Assembly (NCBI GenBank): GCA_003693705.1
Contig: RBZT01000449.1
Location: 1 to 37,412, forward strand
Length of the DNA stretch: 37,412 bases
Origin: Polymyxa betae
Taxonomy: Eukaryota > Endomyxa > Phytomyxea > Plasmodiophorida > Plasmodiophoridae
Direction: 5' to 3'
Shown: positions 1 to 11,167 of the stretch, one piece after another
How positions within the stretch are numbered: position 1 is the first letter of the stretch
Layout: each line of letters starts with the position of its first letter
Position numbers and translations under genes: made by a program
Notes under the pieces: generated by a model
The model's database searches: none
Told to the model about the DNA's origin: nothing
What the model saw: the letters and a program-made list of their open reading frames with translations, nothing else

Positions 1-203
1 GACAATTCTCTCGCGAGCCTCATGGCCCAAGTTCGTCAAATGTGAGAATCGATTCTCCGAACCCACATTCGTGCAAACGAAATCAGACATCGAAATCGTA
101 CAAGTTGAATTCAAGCAATGGTGTATTGATTATTTATTGCATTAATAAAGCATCATCTCACTAGCAATAAATTATATTCAATCGAAAGCTAACATTAGAA
201 ATG

Positions 204-479
204 CTAACAGAAAAAGTCTTGGAAAATATAATGGGCAAATTTTCGATGAAACCTTGTTACCGAAACCGGTGTGGCAGGCCTCGCAAGAGACATGAGGATA
301 CTGCTGGCTTTGATATCGCGATGCATAATGTGATTTGTTGCAGCTAGATGAGATAGAAAAGCGTCCATAAGAGATGAATGTGAAGCCGACAGGATGGCGA
401 AAATTCGAAAGCGATTAGGGTGATTGATGAGAGAGTTTGCAGTCGAACTATTGGGTGAAAGCGATCCAACAATGAATAC
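204..479 (-). pseudogene. degenerate protein-kinase-like fragment
   Basis: One open frame on the minus strand, bounded by stops, reads through a kinase-like stretch: INHPN, then about 30 residues, then NHIMHRDIKASSILM. This resembles the catalytic loop HRDxKxxN followed by the IL strand of protein kinases. The Asn of HRDxKxxN is replaced by Ser and no DFG or APE motif follows before a stop codon at 204-206. The rest of the frame (LARPATPVSVTR) only vaguely recalls an activation segment. I see no splice sites that rescue it. It could be a decayed kinase exon, or chance similarity concentrated in one motif; the second is quite possible because there is no other family support. Confidence 0.3.
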
Positions 480-1880
480 TGTCCATTAAGCATCTAAGCA
501 AACTGAATATATAATTCCAACAACTTCGGAGCCGTTAGTTTGGGTCTCGCTGAGAATGAGCATTTCGCTCGCCTGTCTGCCTATGCTCTTCATCATCGTA
601 CGATCGATGCTGTCCATTGCTGCAAACTCTGGTGCCGTTATGGTTTGCTGACAACAGTTCCAGCTCCATTTTAAAAAGAAAAAACCATGTACTACTGTAT
701 TAAAAAAGTATTCGCAAGTTGCCGATAGCCAAACCGCTCGCCGAATTTGGCCGTATGGTTTAGATATACGTATATTGATATGGGTGGCGACCTGCGCTGT
801 AAATATGTTGACATATTTACGGGCTGAGCCTATAAATATGCGCACGTATTTGGGTCGCAGGTCGCAGGTCCTCACAGTGCCACGGAAAAAGAATGGCGAC
901 CTGGACCGTTTATATTTGTAATTACAATGCGGTTGATAATAAGCGGATCGAGATCGGCTGCTTGATGACAACAGCGACTTCAAACAATCATCACTTGAAT
1001 GGAAGTATAGGTATCGCAGGCTGCCGTTCATCTCCTGCTGATTACTTTGAGCGACTCTTGTCATAGTCAAATGTTTTGAGCGTGCAAATCAAGTGCGCGT
1101 TACCTCCAGCAATTTCATGGCGCCGCCAAAATACTTTCCATTTGTTTTTTTGGTTACTGAAGTTGCGTACAGACATTCATCGGCTTTGGCAACAAGAAGC
1201 CACTTTCCATTCGCACCAAACTGCTTGTCATCGTGCAACACAGTCTTACTGACCCTTTACGGGTTGGGTTATTATCAATCACTTCAGCAATAAGGTGGCT
1301 AATAAAAGCCGCTCTGTTTGTACCGCCAGTTGAAGAGGACAAACGGGATCTCTATATGAAAACGCGAATAACTTTGATGCCGCACATCGTCATGGTGCTC
1401 TTTTATCACCTGATGAATGATCCACGGACGAAGATGGCGAAATCTTTGGGAAAATGGCAACGTAACGCCCACGGTCTGTAGCCGGTATGCTCATGTCATC
1501 AAGCAACGTCTCTTTCATAGGCATCAGGAAGATTAGCAGAGTTTTCTCAAATAGCTAACTTATCAGTTACAATCTAAGCTTTTTGTAGTAGATTGCTGCA
1601 AGCGCAAATATGGGACGAAAATTTCATGTTTAGAATGCCATGAGCTAGCTAACAATGACATGTCGTTATCAACCGGTTATTATCTCTCAACAGCGCTCTC
1701 TCTACCGATGTCTGCTGACAGAACGATGTGTTGCGGTCTCTCAGACCTCCGTTCATACTTCTGCGACCCGGCATCATCAAGACGCTCGTCATCACTTGGG
1801 CCTTTGAAGATTAGGCGGTGGCCTGTCCAGAACCTACGCTTTCGCCTTTGCTTCCGTCCTGAAATCACACTGGACGTTCC
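480..1880. other. no convincing gene
   Basis: A 194-codon frame lies on the minus strand (486-1070), but its composition is not protein-like, it spans the inverted-repeat patch and it matches no family I know. The rest (1071-1880) holds only short overlapping frames on both strands. I see no RNA gene here. Part may be upstream sequence of the membrane-protein gene that begins near 1881. Confidence 0.5.
785..905. repeat. inverted-repeat (fold-back) patch
   Basis: GCGACCTGCG at 787-796 is the exact reverse complement of CGCAGGTCGC at 856-865. Between them TAAATATG (800-807) pairs perfectly with CATATTTA (812-819) across a 4-base loop. A further AAATATGCGCACGTATTT segment is partly self-complementary, and GGCGACCTGG recurs near 894. 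The nested arms could fold as one structure about 80 bases long. Its nature (fold-back transposon remnant, regulatory palindrome) is unknown. Confidence 0.5.
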
Positions 1881-4486
1881 ATGCAGGACCACTCCCGGAT
1901 ACGATCAGACTCCAGCTTCCTTGGCGATCTTCTTTCTGGAGCCATCACTCCATTGGTTAGAGCTCTGCTTCTGCTTGATCTATTTCATCCTATGCTTATC
2001 TTCTGTATATCTATTTGCAATATATTATTTGGCTTTTGTGCCTTATCAATGCGACTGCTTTTGTTTGCTGTCTTTTCTTCGTCCTTTTAATGTTATGAGT
2101 TTCGGTCTCAAGCTCCTACGTTTGTTGCTTTCTTAATATTACGTGATTTAGGGCAGCATGATGGACTCGAAAACGTTAAATGACGAATTCAAAAGACATA
2201 AAGTGAAAAGGACATTCCAGCAGGTAATAACTCTCACCGGATGGAAGACATTCGGGAACTCACCGCTGGTCTTCGTAGATATCCCAGCTCTGCATCATCT
2301 GTGCTATTGCCGTCGTTCTGTATTACGATCTGCTCATGATCTGGCCACATTTAGGCGCCTTATTCTGGGCTACAACATGGTCTATTGTCCTTGCCAAACC
2401 GCACCGAGGTGCGATTCTCTTTGCAGTGTTTTCGCTTTCTAACACTTTTTACTGCACTTTTACCATTCGCTTTGAGCTTCTCAGCCCGTAAATTTCGCAT
2501 TTTACAAGCTGCATTGAGAGTTCTGTTTTCTAACATTATGTCTCTGTAGCTCTGTTGCAGCTTCGCGAACGTTTCGATCAGCGATTCGTCTCCATTCGGC
2601 CCTATTTCATCGCCGTCTCTTTACCGCTCTATGTCGCTGTCGTACTTGGTGCGACCTCGTCTCTCACAATACTGATCTGGACCGTGGGCTTCGGTGCCGT
2701 ACTGTTTCTGATTACCGGCGCGCCACGAATGGTGGTCGCCGCTTGCCTCGTCGCTGCTGTTATCGCTGTTATCGCTCTGCCAATGGCTGTCATATTGAAG
2801 ACGAGCTCAGATGAGGTAAAACGTGCGATACTTATTTCTGCAGCTATGCTGCCATTATATTCTATGTGTTATCTTCATATGCTTTTTATTCTCTGTTCCA
2901 ATCTTATTGGTTTATCTGTCACAATCTGTTGGATTTTCATCGCTCTCTAAATCGGGATGGTTTTACGACTGTTATTTGCTCTTTTTCAGTTTCTTATTCT
3001 GCATGACTTACAGTTTCATCCAGGTAAACGAGATAGTTGCTCAGATCCACGATTTCGTCGCCAATAACGCCGAACTTCGTAAGATGATGGACGATCTCGG
3101 ATCGTCGCGTCTGTTCCGATACGTCGGTATCCGGCTTCCGGAATGGGATGCCGAAGTGATCAAATCGCACGTAACACCAGATTTGAATCCGCACCTTCAA
3201 AATTCTAATTCTGTTACTATTAGGCTATGCAAATGGCCTCGATGGCGGGATCGCATGTATCATCGATGCTGAATGTCTCCATTCTATTGGTCAAGTACGG
3301 CCAGGACGTCACACCTATAAATTTCACTGAAGCGCCCATTTAGTCGAACGAGCAACGCCATCGTATCATTCATCACTTTTCTGACCTTTTTGTTCTATCT
3401 ACTGACAGACGACCCCCTTCGGTATGAAAATTCGTATTGTTCTTCTGTTTGATGGTTACCACGTCGTTTTTGGTTTCTGAAACGATGAACTCTTTTCTTC
3501 TAACCCAGGTTTTATCCGATCCGCTGCTAAGGGATTGGATCAGATTCTATGATGGATTATCGCCCTTCTCAGAAGCGGATACTCGCTCGCTCTTAGACAG
3601 TCTTCGCAAGAGCCTAGTCCGAACGTTCGTCTGTTCGGCAGTAATTGGTCGGTGATGGTTACCTTTCAGTTACGTGAAGATTGAGAGTTTGTTACAGCCC
3701 TGGTTCACGGCCTCTTGACCTATACCAGTTTTATGATATGCGGTCTCCCATTCCGTCTTATCTTGTCTGCACTTAGTGCTCTACTCTCGATTATGCCCTT
3801 TATTGGCACATGGGTAATGCTTCATTTCAAAAACGTCTTTCTATATCTACTGCTTTTGCTGTCGTCGTCGAATTTTCTGCTTTACTTTCAGTTTTCAGTT
3901 TGATAGAAATCTCTTTTCGTTGGTCCAATTTGTTGCAAAATCCAGCAATTCGGCTGCTCTTTTTGATGCACGTTGACATGATCGCTTGTTCTGGAGACTG
4001 TTAATGCCAATGTGATAGGTGATTTGGGTCCCAGTTAGCGTTGGTTATGCTATTCATGGCCAACATATAAAGGCGGCTGTTGTCATCATCACGCAGCTGT
4101 TTGGCGACCTGTATGTCGATGCGGTGGTCAGGTCGTACATTCCCGGAAACAGCTACTTTGTTGGCCTGTCTGTGGCCATGGGCGGATATGGTGATTTGGC
4201 TTCTGTCGCATCGTTTTCATCATCCTGACTCGTTTCACAGTTTTCGGTCCGGAAGGCGTTCTCGCCGGGTACCATGCCTCGCTTCTATGTTAACAGTAGC
4301 GTTTCAATACTGATATGTCACATTAGGCCATTACTGGCAGGTGTCTCTATGACGCTGCTGGATATCTACAAGGATTATACGGCGGAACCGGTTTTAAATA
4401 CGGCTGTGGTCTCCGAGTCATCCGTGTCCGAACCTGTCGTGCTTTTGCCAACCACCACGGTTCGAGAAAAACGTAAAGCCAAGTGA
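1881..4486 (+). CDS. TMEM245: TMEM245-like AI-2E-family multipass membrane protein
   Basis: Polytopic membrane protein of the AI-2E/TMEM245 superfamily; its transport role in eukaryotes is not settled. Exons that keep frame: 1881-1955 (tentative), 2152-2223, 2288-2408, 2550-2815, 3024-3170, 3224-3294, 3344-3421, 3532-3647, 3698-3813, 4019-4190, 4241-4268, 4327-4486. Together they give about 473 residues, or 446 if translation starts at the ATG at 2158. Hydrophobic helices run from LCIICAIAVVLYYDLL near the N-terminus to the family signature at the C-terminal end: GLPFRLILSALSALLSIMPFIGTW is split over an intron, followed by ITQLFGDLYVDAVV, then FGPEGVLAGPLLAGV. The tail is basic (REKRKAK). 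It is about half the length of human TMEM245. Several introns are 49-58 bp; others reach about 200 bp. The exact exon edges near 3422-3531 and the first exon are the least certain. Confidence 0.85.
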
Positions 4487-4823
4487 CGAGGCGCTGTCTG
4501 CAGCTGGCTACACTACGCCTCGGTACGTTCTGGTTCAAGCCAATCTTGTATGGCTGGATCACACTTGTTTGTGATATCTCACAACATTCGTTCGCTCTCT
4601 TCGCGTTGGCAATCCTATGGCATTTTGTAGCTCATTAGAATGAAATCGTTAATACCCCCGTCTCTACTATGTCGTGGACATCAGTAGAATTCAAGTTCTT
4701 CGACGACGTCGATACAATGATTTTCTCTCTTTTTGGATATCAACGTGCCTTATGCTGGTTCTTTCCATAATCAGGTATGCTATTTCGAGCGTCAAATAGT
4801 TTCCCGGTTATTGACGAAACTAT
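4487..4823. other. convergent intergenic spacer
   Basis: This lies between the 3' ends of the membrane-protein gene (+) and the secreted EGF-like gene (-). Short hydrophobic frames exist around 4500-4630 and 4680-4770 on the plus strand. None has usable splice sites or a recognisable family, so I make no gene call. Confidence 0.5.
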
Positions 4824-5662
4824 TTATAAGCCGTAGTAATTATCATCAGTTGATGGAGTCGTCTGATTATAACCGCAATGTCCAGCCATGCATTGCATGT
4901 TGAGGGGCAGTACGTAGATCGATTGCAGAGCAACACTGACTTGAACCTCGTCGCTGTCATCCGCCTTGACAAAGCTGGCCACTACGCCATTCAACGATGC
5001 CAGAAACAAATCGTCCAGAAACGCGCCCACGCAATCCTGAACATTGAGTCAGGATACCACGATTGCTGTCCTGTATGACCGAGATCTACTCACTCCAGGT
5101 AACACCTCGCAGAACGTTGATGACAATGTGTCTTCTCGGTCGAATTCCGATTCGCATTGCGATAGTGAGCAATACACAATCTCGGCCACATCCGAGTAGT
5201 ATCCACCGTCCAGCCCTCGCGACTCAATCCCGAGTGTCATGGCGCCTGCCTCTAGATCCATATCAATATACGCATAATGATCGATCAGGTTCAGGATCTC
5301 GCTCGACATATCATCATCAATCTGACAGCCAAGATACGCCATCTGATTCGGACTCGGCAGCTGCAATAGCGTCATGTTATTCGCCGAACAGATCTGAGTA
5401 TCCGTGACAAATTGGCATGCAGGGCCAGCATAGCCTGTCCAATGGTTGAATGCGCGCCAACAGGTGAAGCGGATCACAAACCTTCCGAGCAATTGCATAC
5501 AGTCGTACGTTGCCGTTCGTAAGGCCCACCAGGTCTTGTCATACAATTGTCGGGTAAGATATCGCCGCCATTCGAGCAGTATAGCGTGGCTTCAGGACAT
5601 TCTAGTTCAGCGAACGTCAAAGTCGTCACCAGTGCTGCCAAAAGTAACAGAATCTGCATCAT
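4824..5662 (-). CDS. secreted protein with one EGF-like domain
   Basis: Three exons (5662-5482, 5434-5094, 5036-4824) with introns of 47 and 57 bp give a 244-residue protein in one frame. The start is MMQILLLLAALVTTLTFAE, a clear signal peptide. Residues from about 20 to 65 form an EGF-like pattern: YCSNGG at the start and, restored only across the first intron, CNCSEGYAGPACQ at the end. The remaining 180 residues are cysteine-containing, acidic, with two NxT sites near the C-terminus (NQTT and an earlier NNMT). No membrane anchor or GPI signal is obvious. The C-terminal region is not recognised. Secretion or surface display is inferred from the leader only. Confidence 0.8.
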
Positions 5663-6036
5663 GTTTTCGATTCGTGAAGTTTAATAGAATGTTGTACAGT
5701 CGACGATCTTCCATAACACACAGCGATCAAACCAGGAGATTTTAGCGCCGCCGTTATTTAATCGAAGGCAATTGCCAAAAACAGCCGGATACGTACGACA
5801 TTAACGTGGAGGTTCGATCACATTTCCTAAGACATGGGGTTTCGAGAAGTACAGCCGCGAACTTTGCCCGGGGTTTAGGGTTTGATCCAGAGGTGGATTG
5901 GGACTGCAGGGTTGCAACCATTCTGTTCAGTAATGAAGCTTTGATACCAATACGTTCGTTCCCCGTAATGATCGAGACCCAGTTCGAACTGGAATAAGTT
6001 TATACTATCACTTGATTATGTTCTGTTGAACAAGTG
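5663..6036. other. intergenic with a short TTTAGGG-like tract
   Basis: No gene is seen. GGGTTTAGGGTTT at 5871-5883 is almost two units of TTTAGGG, the telomere repeat of plants and many protists. This is upstream sequence of the EGF-like gene and downstream of the coiled-coil gene. The tract is far too short to be a telomere. Confidence 0.6.
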
Positions 6037-8115
6037 TTACACGATGGAATGTCTCGGGGTCCGTGACGGCGGCCGCCGCAAGATGGGCGGCGCGCTGCGA
6101 ACATCTCGCGACATGACCGAGCGCAATTCGAACTCATCGTCGCTGCTCTCGAATCCCGTACTGCTGCTGCCCAGAGTCGGCGGATCGATCCGGATGCAGC
6201 CGTCGTACCCGGCGTTGTCTTCGGCCTCGAGGTCCACGGGCGGCGGTTCCTCCGCATTGACACTATAGACGCGGTCCAGCACGCCGAATACGCTCTGCTC
6301 GACTATAAGACACAACGAGGATCAGCACGAGGAGTTCAAATCTTGTGGAAACGTTCCAAAAATGGGTAACATAAACGTTACGTTACATGGGTAACGTAAA
6401 CTTTACGTTACAAGTGTCTAACGTTGCTGTCACGTTACAAGTTGCAATAGCAACCATCCAGGTATGAAAAATAGACGTTGGGACTTACGTGTGCGGAACA
6501 GGTCGAGAAAATCGGCCGACTTGTGAAAGTGTCGTCGGCCTGGATTCAACAGGGTCAGTACGGTCTGGACGGGGCCGCGCAGAACTTGGAACTCTTCGGC
6601 CACGTCGGCTGCTGTCTGATTCAAGGTGCGGATGGCGTCCTCGGTCAGGGCAATGGCCCCGGGCAGAGCCTGCAGACGTTTCACATTGGCTGGCAAATCG
6701 GCGGCGTCCGTGTTGATGGCGCCGTTCGTGCCCGGGTCCAGTACGCCGGGGTCGTCGGCGAGTTCGGCGACGTGCTGGCGGAGGTCGTTAACGGCGGCGA
6801 AATCGGCGTAATTGCGATCTTCGGCCTGTTGGAATCGATCGGCGACCTGATCCAGAGGTAGATCTCGAAGCGCAGCGCACATCTGTTCCATCATACGACG
6901 CAGGTGGACGAGACGGGCGTGCGTCGTTCGCACTCCGGCCATGAGTGCGGCCCGCGTCCAACGCGCTCGAGAAATCTGCGCAGAATTAGTGTCAATCACA
7001 TCTGAAACTTTCGATTTGTTGTTCACAGCGCCAAAAAAATGCGAAATTGTTTCCGAGTTTTACGCACCTTTCTTCTCATGGCCTGTTCGCCTTTCAGAAT
7101 GCGGACGTTGCTCTTGGAGAGGTCAGTATGGCCCAAGCGCGAGACCAGATTCAGGGGGCGGGAGTCGCAGGTGAGCTGGCCCTCGACCTTAGCGGCGTAA
7201 AAGCCCGTGTATCGGTCGAACATTTGCCGCTGGAGACGTTCGGATTCGATGACGTCGCAGAGGACCAGCCATTGGCGCTCAAACTGCTCGAAATCGCGTT
7301 GCATCTCGGCCTGCGCGGCCTGCAGCGCCGCCCTGGACTGCGTCCGCCCATCGATGATGACCAGCGCCCGCCGAAGAACGTCCCCGATCGCCGCCCAGCG
7401 CGCTTTCCGGTCTTTCGCCAACTGAAAATTATTTGAGAAATGTTACTACATTTCAAGAAAAGTACTTATTTTGCATAAAGTTTGTGAAATAATTTCGAAA
7501 ATAACGAATGAAGATACCTGTGTGTGGACGCCGGCCAAGAACGTGGTCTCTCGGCTTGTCTGTTCGGACTGCGCTCGAAGCTCGCGCACTTTCGTATCAG
7601 TCTGATTCAGAGCCGTTAACGCATGCGCCTGTCGTTTCTCCAGGCGCGTATCAATCGTGGCCAGACGCCGCACGTGGTCGTGTACGACGTCGGCCTGGCG
7701 TTCGCGCTGGATTCGCGCACGGACCTCGTCGATGGCCTGATCGAGCGCGTCCAGGGCCAGCTGGCCCTCGTGCAGTTCGGCCTCGACCTGATCGTCACGT
7801 TCCAGCAGCTCCTCGATCTGTAAAGTTGTAACGTTAAGTCCGTGGCGGACACCGCACCGGAGTTTATGTTACCCGTTCGTTCGGGTGCACTGGGCGGTAA
7901 TCGCGCGCGTCCAGCGCCTTGATCATCATATCGTCACGAAGTCGCGTGTTATCGTCAGCCATGCGAAGGATGCGCTGATCATTGCGGACTTGTTCGAGAC
8001 GCGATATCCGATCCGATGCGCAGGATTCCAGTGAGCGATAGAGGCCGCGCACATCGGCGGCTGTTAGAGGCGGCTGCTCATCCAGGCGGAGCACCGCGCC
8101 CGCCATCGCTGCCAT
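6037..8115 (-). CDS. coiled-coil protein, 549 residues, function unknown
   Basis: Five exons (8115-7873, 7817-7518, 7421-7068, 6975-6489, 6302-6037) join in frame. Introns are 55, 96, 92 and 186 bp. The protein starts MAAMAGAVLRLDEQPPL, then is almost entirely helical and charged with heptad-like runs (IEELLERDDQVEAELHE, RLATIDTRLEKRQ, LQAAQAEMQRDFEQFE). It ends in a disordered acidic/basic tail (FESSDDEFELR, then PPILRRPPSRTPRHS). No enzyme motif, signal peptide or membrane helix is seen. In a flagellated cell an axonemal or cytoskeletal role is possible, but that is a guess; I could not assign a family. An in-frame ATG at 8175 would add 20 residues, but the sequence there looks like an intron acceptor. 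Confidence 0.75.
6362..6411. repeat. two 25-bp tandem units in an intron
   Basis: Two adjacent 25-base units, 6362-6386 and 6387-6411, start ATGGGTAAC and end TTACGTTAC, differing at two positions. They lie in the fourth intron of the coiled-coil gene. Each is rich in TAAC/GTTA steps and weakly palindromic. The 13-mer GGGTAACATAAAC also occurs at the start of that gene's first intron, on the opposite strand (7874-7862). Confidence 0.7.
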
Positions 8116-8493
8116 CCCACCCGCATACAGACAGGATAGGTACACGGACGCGATCCTCGCACCTGTAACGAGCACAACCCGACTATAATGATTCGTTACA
8201 TATCCGCCTTATGACCCATATTGCTGCATTTGACATCGCATCAGATGTCTGCTCCTCCCAATCGACGCGCTCATAACCACAACCGGTTTTACAACTGTTC
8301 AACAATTTTTTTTAGAAAACTTGTTTAAGTTGATAAATCATGAGAAAACTTTCTGTAAAGTATTGTCCTGATTCTAACATTCTTTTCAAAAATAAATTAT
8401 CGAAAATGTAAGCTAGTTATAACATCATATGAAAAGATAGGTACGATAAAATCGTGTTGCGGATCGGGGAGTACGGCCGATTATGATCTGCTT
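8116..8493. promoter_or_regulatory. shared divergent promoter region
   Basis: This 378-bp spacer separates two head-to-head starts: the coiled-coil gene leaving to the left and the kinase leaving to the right. The centre (8290-8460) is AT-rich, in contrast to both GC-rich coding flanks. No TATA box or known operator is identifiable. A bidirectional promoter is inferred from layout only. Confidence 0.4.
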
Positions 8494-10128
8494 ATGAGTG
8501 AGGCAGGAGGGGAGTGGAGGTCTGCCACGACCCGCTCCGGAGACCATGATCGAGGCCGCGGTGAAGGCCGCGGCATGTTCTTACTGGGCCTGAGCCGTCT
8601 CGTGTTACTCGTATGCAGATGCTGCCGGACACGGAGTCGGCGGAACTCGGCGACCAGCTCCGTGCCCAGTATCAGTAAGCGGACCGGGCCCGTTCGGATT
8701 ACGATACAGTCCCGGTGTGATGACAACTGCGTGAACCAGTACGAGCTAATGAAAGTGCTGGGCGATGGGTCCACGGGGACCGTCTATCTGGCCCGCGACG
8801 ACGCTGAGAACTGCCACTATGTAACGTGATCAAGTCCGTGACGGCAGTCCGTGCTGACACTGCCTGCGTGATAGGCCATCAAGGTCCTGGATAAGCAGCT
8901 CCTGGTCGGGGCCAGTACCGGCAACCTGAACGTGTATAAAACAGTGAGGGAGGTGGTTACGTTACGCAAGTTGGCCCCTCACCCGAATATCGTTACACTC
9001 TATGAAGTTATCGATGACCCAGAAAATATGAAACTCTACCTTGGTGAGTCTGGCGCGAACTCCGGCAATGTTTTTGCTGTTATCTGCAATCATTTCCTAG
9101 TTGGGGCTTCACCATGTTTTCATAGGGTTAGGGTTCTAGGGTTAATATTGTTCATTTTGACTTGTTGTATTGCTCCCGTTTGTTTGAGAAAATTTTATTA
9201 AGGGTTTCGTTTTGTTCGCCGGACCGATTGCGTCCTCCAACACGACGCGGACGGATCGTACTAGTCTTTTGGATGGCTGATAGCCTTGTTTCGCAGTACT
9301 GGAGTTCATGCCGAACGGATCGCTGGGGCAGCTGCTAGAACGCCGTGACCTGGTCCTGAACGAGGATCAGATTCACGCACTCATGATCGATATCATCGAG
9401 GGCCTGCACTACTGTACGTTAGAATATTACGCGCAACCCAGCGCCCTTCTAACTCCGTGGCTATTAGTGCATTCTAATCATATCGTGCATCGCGATCTGA
9501 AGCCGGGTATCGTGTCCACTGCAGTAACGTTGATCCCGTGTCTGACACGTTACCAGATAACCTGTTGCTGACGGCCGAGAACCACGTGAAGATCTCGGAC
9601 TTTGGCGTGGCCCAGGTCCTACTGGCCAACTCTTTGGTCCAGTCGCTATCAACGCCGCGCTCCAACGCCACAACTCCGCGGTCCGCGCTCATCTCCGCCA
9701 GTGAAGCCCAGAGGAGGCGCAGCCGCCGCTTCAGTGGCACCCCGGCCTTCGCCAGTCCGGAACAGATCGCCGACCCGCATGGACACTGGGACCGGCGTGG
9801 GGTCGATATCTGGGCTCTTGGGGTCATACTGTTCCGCATGATGCACGGACACATGCCGTCCAAGGCCAAGTCCATCATCGAGACCTATAACGAGATCGCT
9901 CGGGTCGGCGAACAGCTGCCGGCCAGTACGCCCGACCCGACCCGTGAACAGTTCACGGATGAGCTGTGGGACCTGCTCAAACATTTGATGGATCGCGATC
10001 ATACGAAACGTTACACTATCGATCAGGTCCTGCGTCACGCCTGGGTCCAGTCCCGTTTGCCGCTCCAGTACGATCTGCGGACCAGTGCGGCGTCGAGCGC
10101 GGCCCGGACGAGCTCGGATTCCGGATAG
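8494..10128 (+). CDS. CaMKK-like serine/threonine protein kinase
   Basis: Exons 8494-8820, 8875-9043, 9297-9413, 9468-9506 and 9557-10128 give 407 residues. All core kinase motifs are present and several appear only after splicing: glycine loop GDGSTGTVYLA, catalytic Lys in AIKVL, C-helix Glu in REVVTLRKL, HRDLKPDNLLL, DFGVA, and SPEQ in place of APE after GTPAFA. NQYELMKVLGDG before the domain and the GTPAF.SPE activation segment are typical of the CaMKK/yeast Sak1 group that phosphorylates AMPK-type kinases. It has a 25-30 residue insert rich in Ser/Thr before the activation segment and a short Ser-rich tail, with no obvious calmodulin site. Introns are 50-54 bp except one of 253 bp, which carries a telomere-like tract at 9124-9143. 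Upstream activation of SNF1/AMPK is the inferred role. Confidence 0.85.
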
Positions 10129-11160
10129 AGGGGCGCGCCCCGCGACCCCCAATATATGATATATAGAGCGTTGCTGTCATGATAAACAATGACGAAGACC
10201 GTAATGTATTGAACTCGGCTCTTTATTGCAGATTGTTATAGCACGGATGCGTTCACGATCAATTGTATAGTCGAATATACGAGATCGTATGAGATGACAT
10301 ACTGGTCCCTATCATTGCTTGCCCATTCTCGACGTCGGCATTTTCTGGAATTCGTTGCTGTTGGTGGACAGGTCATTGAAGGAAGAACGAACCGATACTA
10401 ACTGATACTTGCCAGAATAAGACGAGAGAAAGTGATGCCAATGGCAGGCAGGCAGCTTGAACCAGTAATCGGTGAAATTCCCACAATGAGGACATCGATA
10501 TATTACCACATTCACGAATCATGGCCCGCCGAGGACTCAACCACAGCATGCCTATTATATGATTGATATCAACACAATTCCGATGCAGTTTTATATGGTC
10601 GTGTTTGATGAACAGCTCTCAGCCTCACCACATGGCTCTGTATTGGTATATCAATGAGGACGACATCGATACAGAAATGAGGTTCATGATAGTCTGTGCC
10701 TGAAGAAGCGCTCTTGTTGAAAGCTGCTTATCCTGCATATTCGATGACATGGATGATACAAACAGATCTGTGCTGTAGCAACATCCCATGTATCAGGACG
10801 AAAGTCGCCACATCCCTAACCTCACGATCTCCCAAAAGCGAAGATCGGCCAGCAAACTTCTGCGGATCTGATCCAAGAGCTGCGAAAGGGGCGTTCAGAG
10901 GCGCGTCGGTCCAGCAACCAGACAAAACACCGCCTGCGAATATGGCATCATCTTCCACTACTTCGTCTTCCAATGCAAGCAAGCGCCAGCCTAAGAACCT
11001 GCACAGTCCTGGAAACTGGATCCAACTAGGCGACAGCACATGCAGAATTCGCAGGAACCCTGAATCTCTACTTCTTGACGTAGCTTTAGTACTTTCTGCT
11101 GAGTAATCGTATAACAGGTTGGTAGTAGGAGTACGAGCCGCGATGTTCCAATAAAGCATT
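10129..11160. other. no confident gene
   Basis: Two weak frames are worth naming. On the minus strand 10312-10515 reads CPHCGN with further Cys and His (a possible zinc-binding exon). On the plus strand about 10740-11106 reads a Ser/Asn-rich protein ending LLLDVALVLSAE. The opposite strand of the latter is also open over 180 codons, so coding strand is unclear. CAATGAGGACATCGAT near 10485 is nearly repeated near 10653. I make no product call. Confidence 0.35.
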
Positions 11161-11167
11161 TTCATAT

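Noticed and set aside
2158..4486. Bacterial AI-2E exporter acquired by horizontal transfer
   Set aside because: The gene has about eleven spliceosomal introns and the eukaryotic TMEM245 pattern around VDAVV; nothing suggests recent transfer.
5871..5883. True telomere or chromosome end
   Set aside because: Less than two repeat units, flanked by unique sequence and genes on both sides.
6478..7436. Plus-strand frames across the coiled-coil gene
   Set aside because: High GC creates long antisense frames; only the minus strand joins through consistent donors and acceptors.
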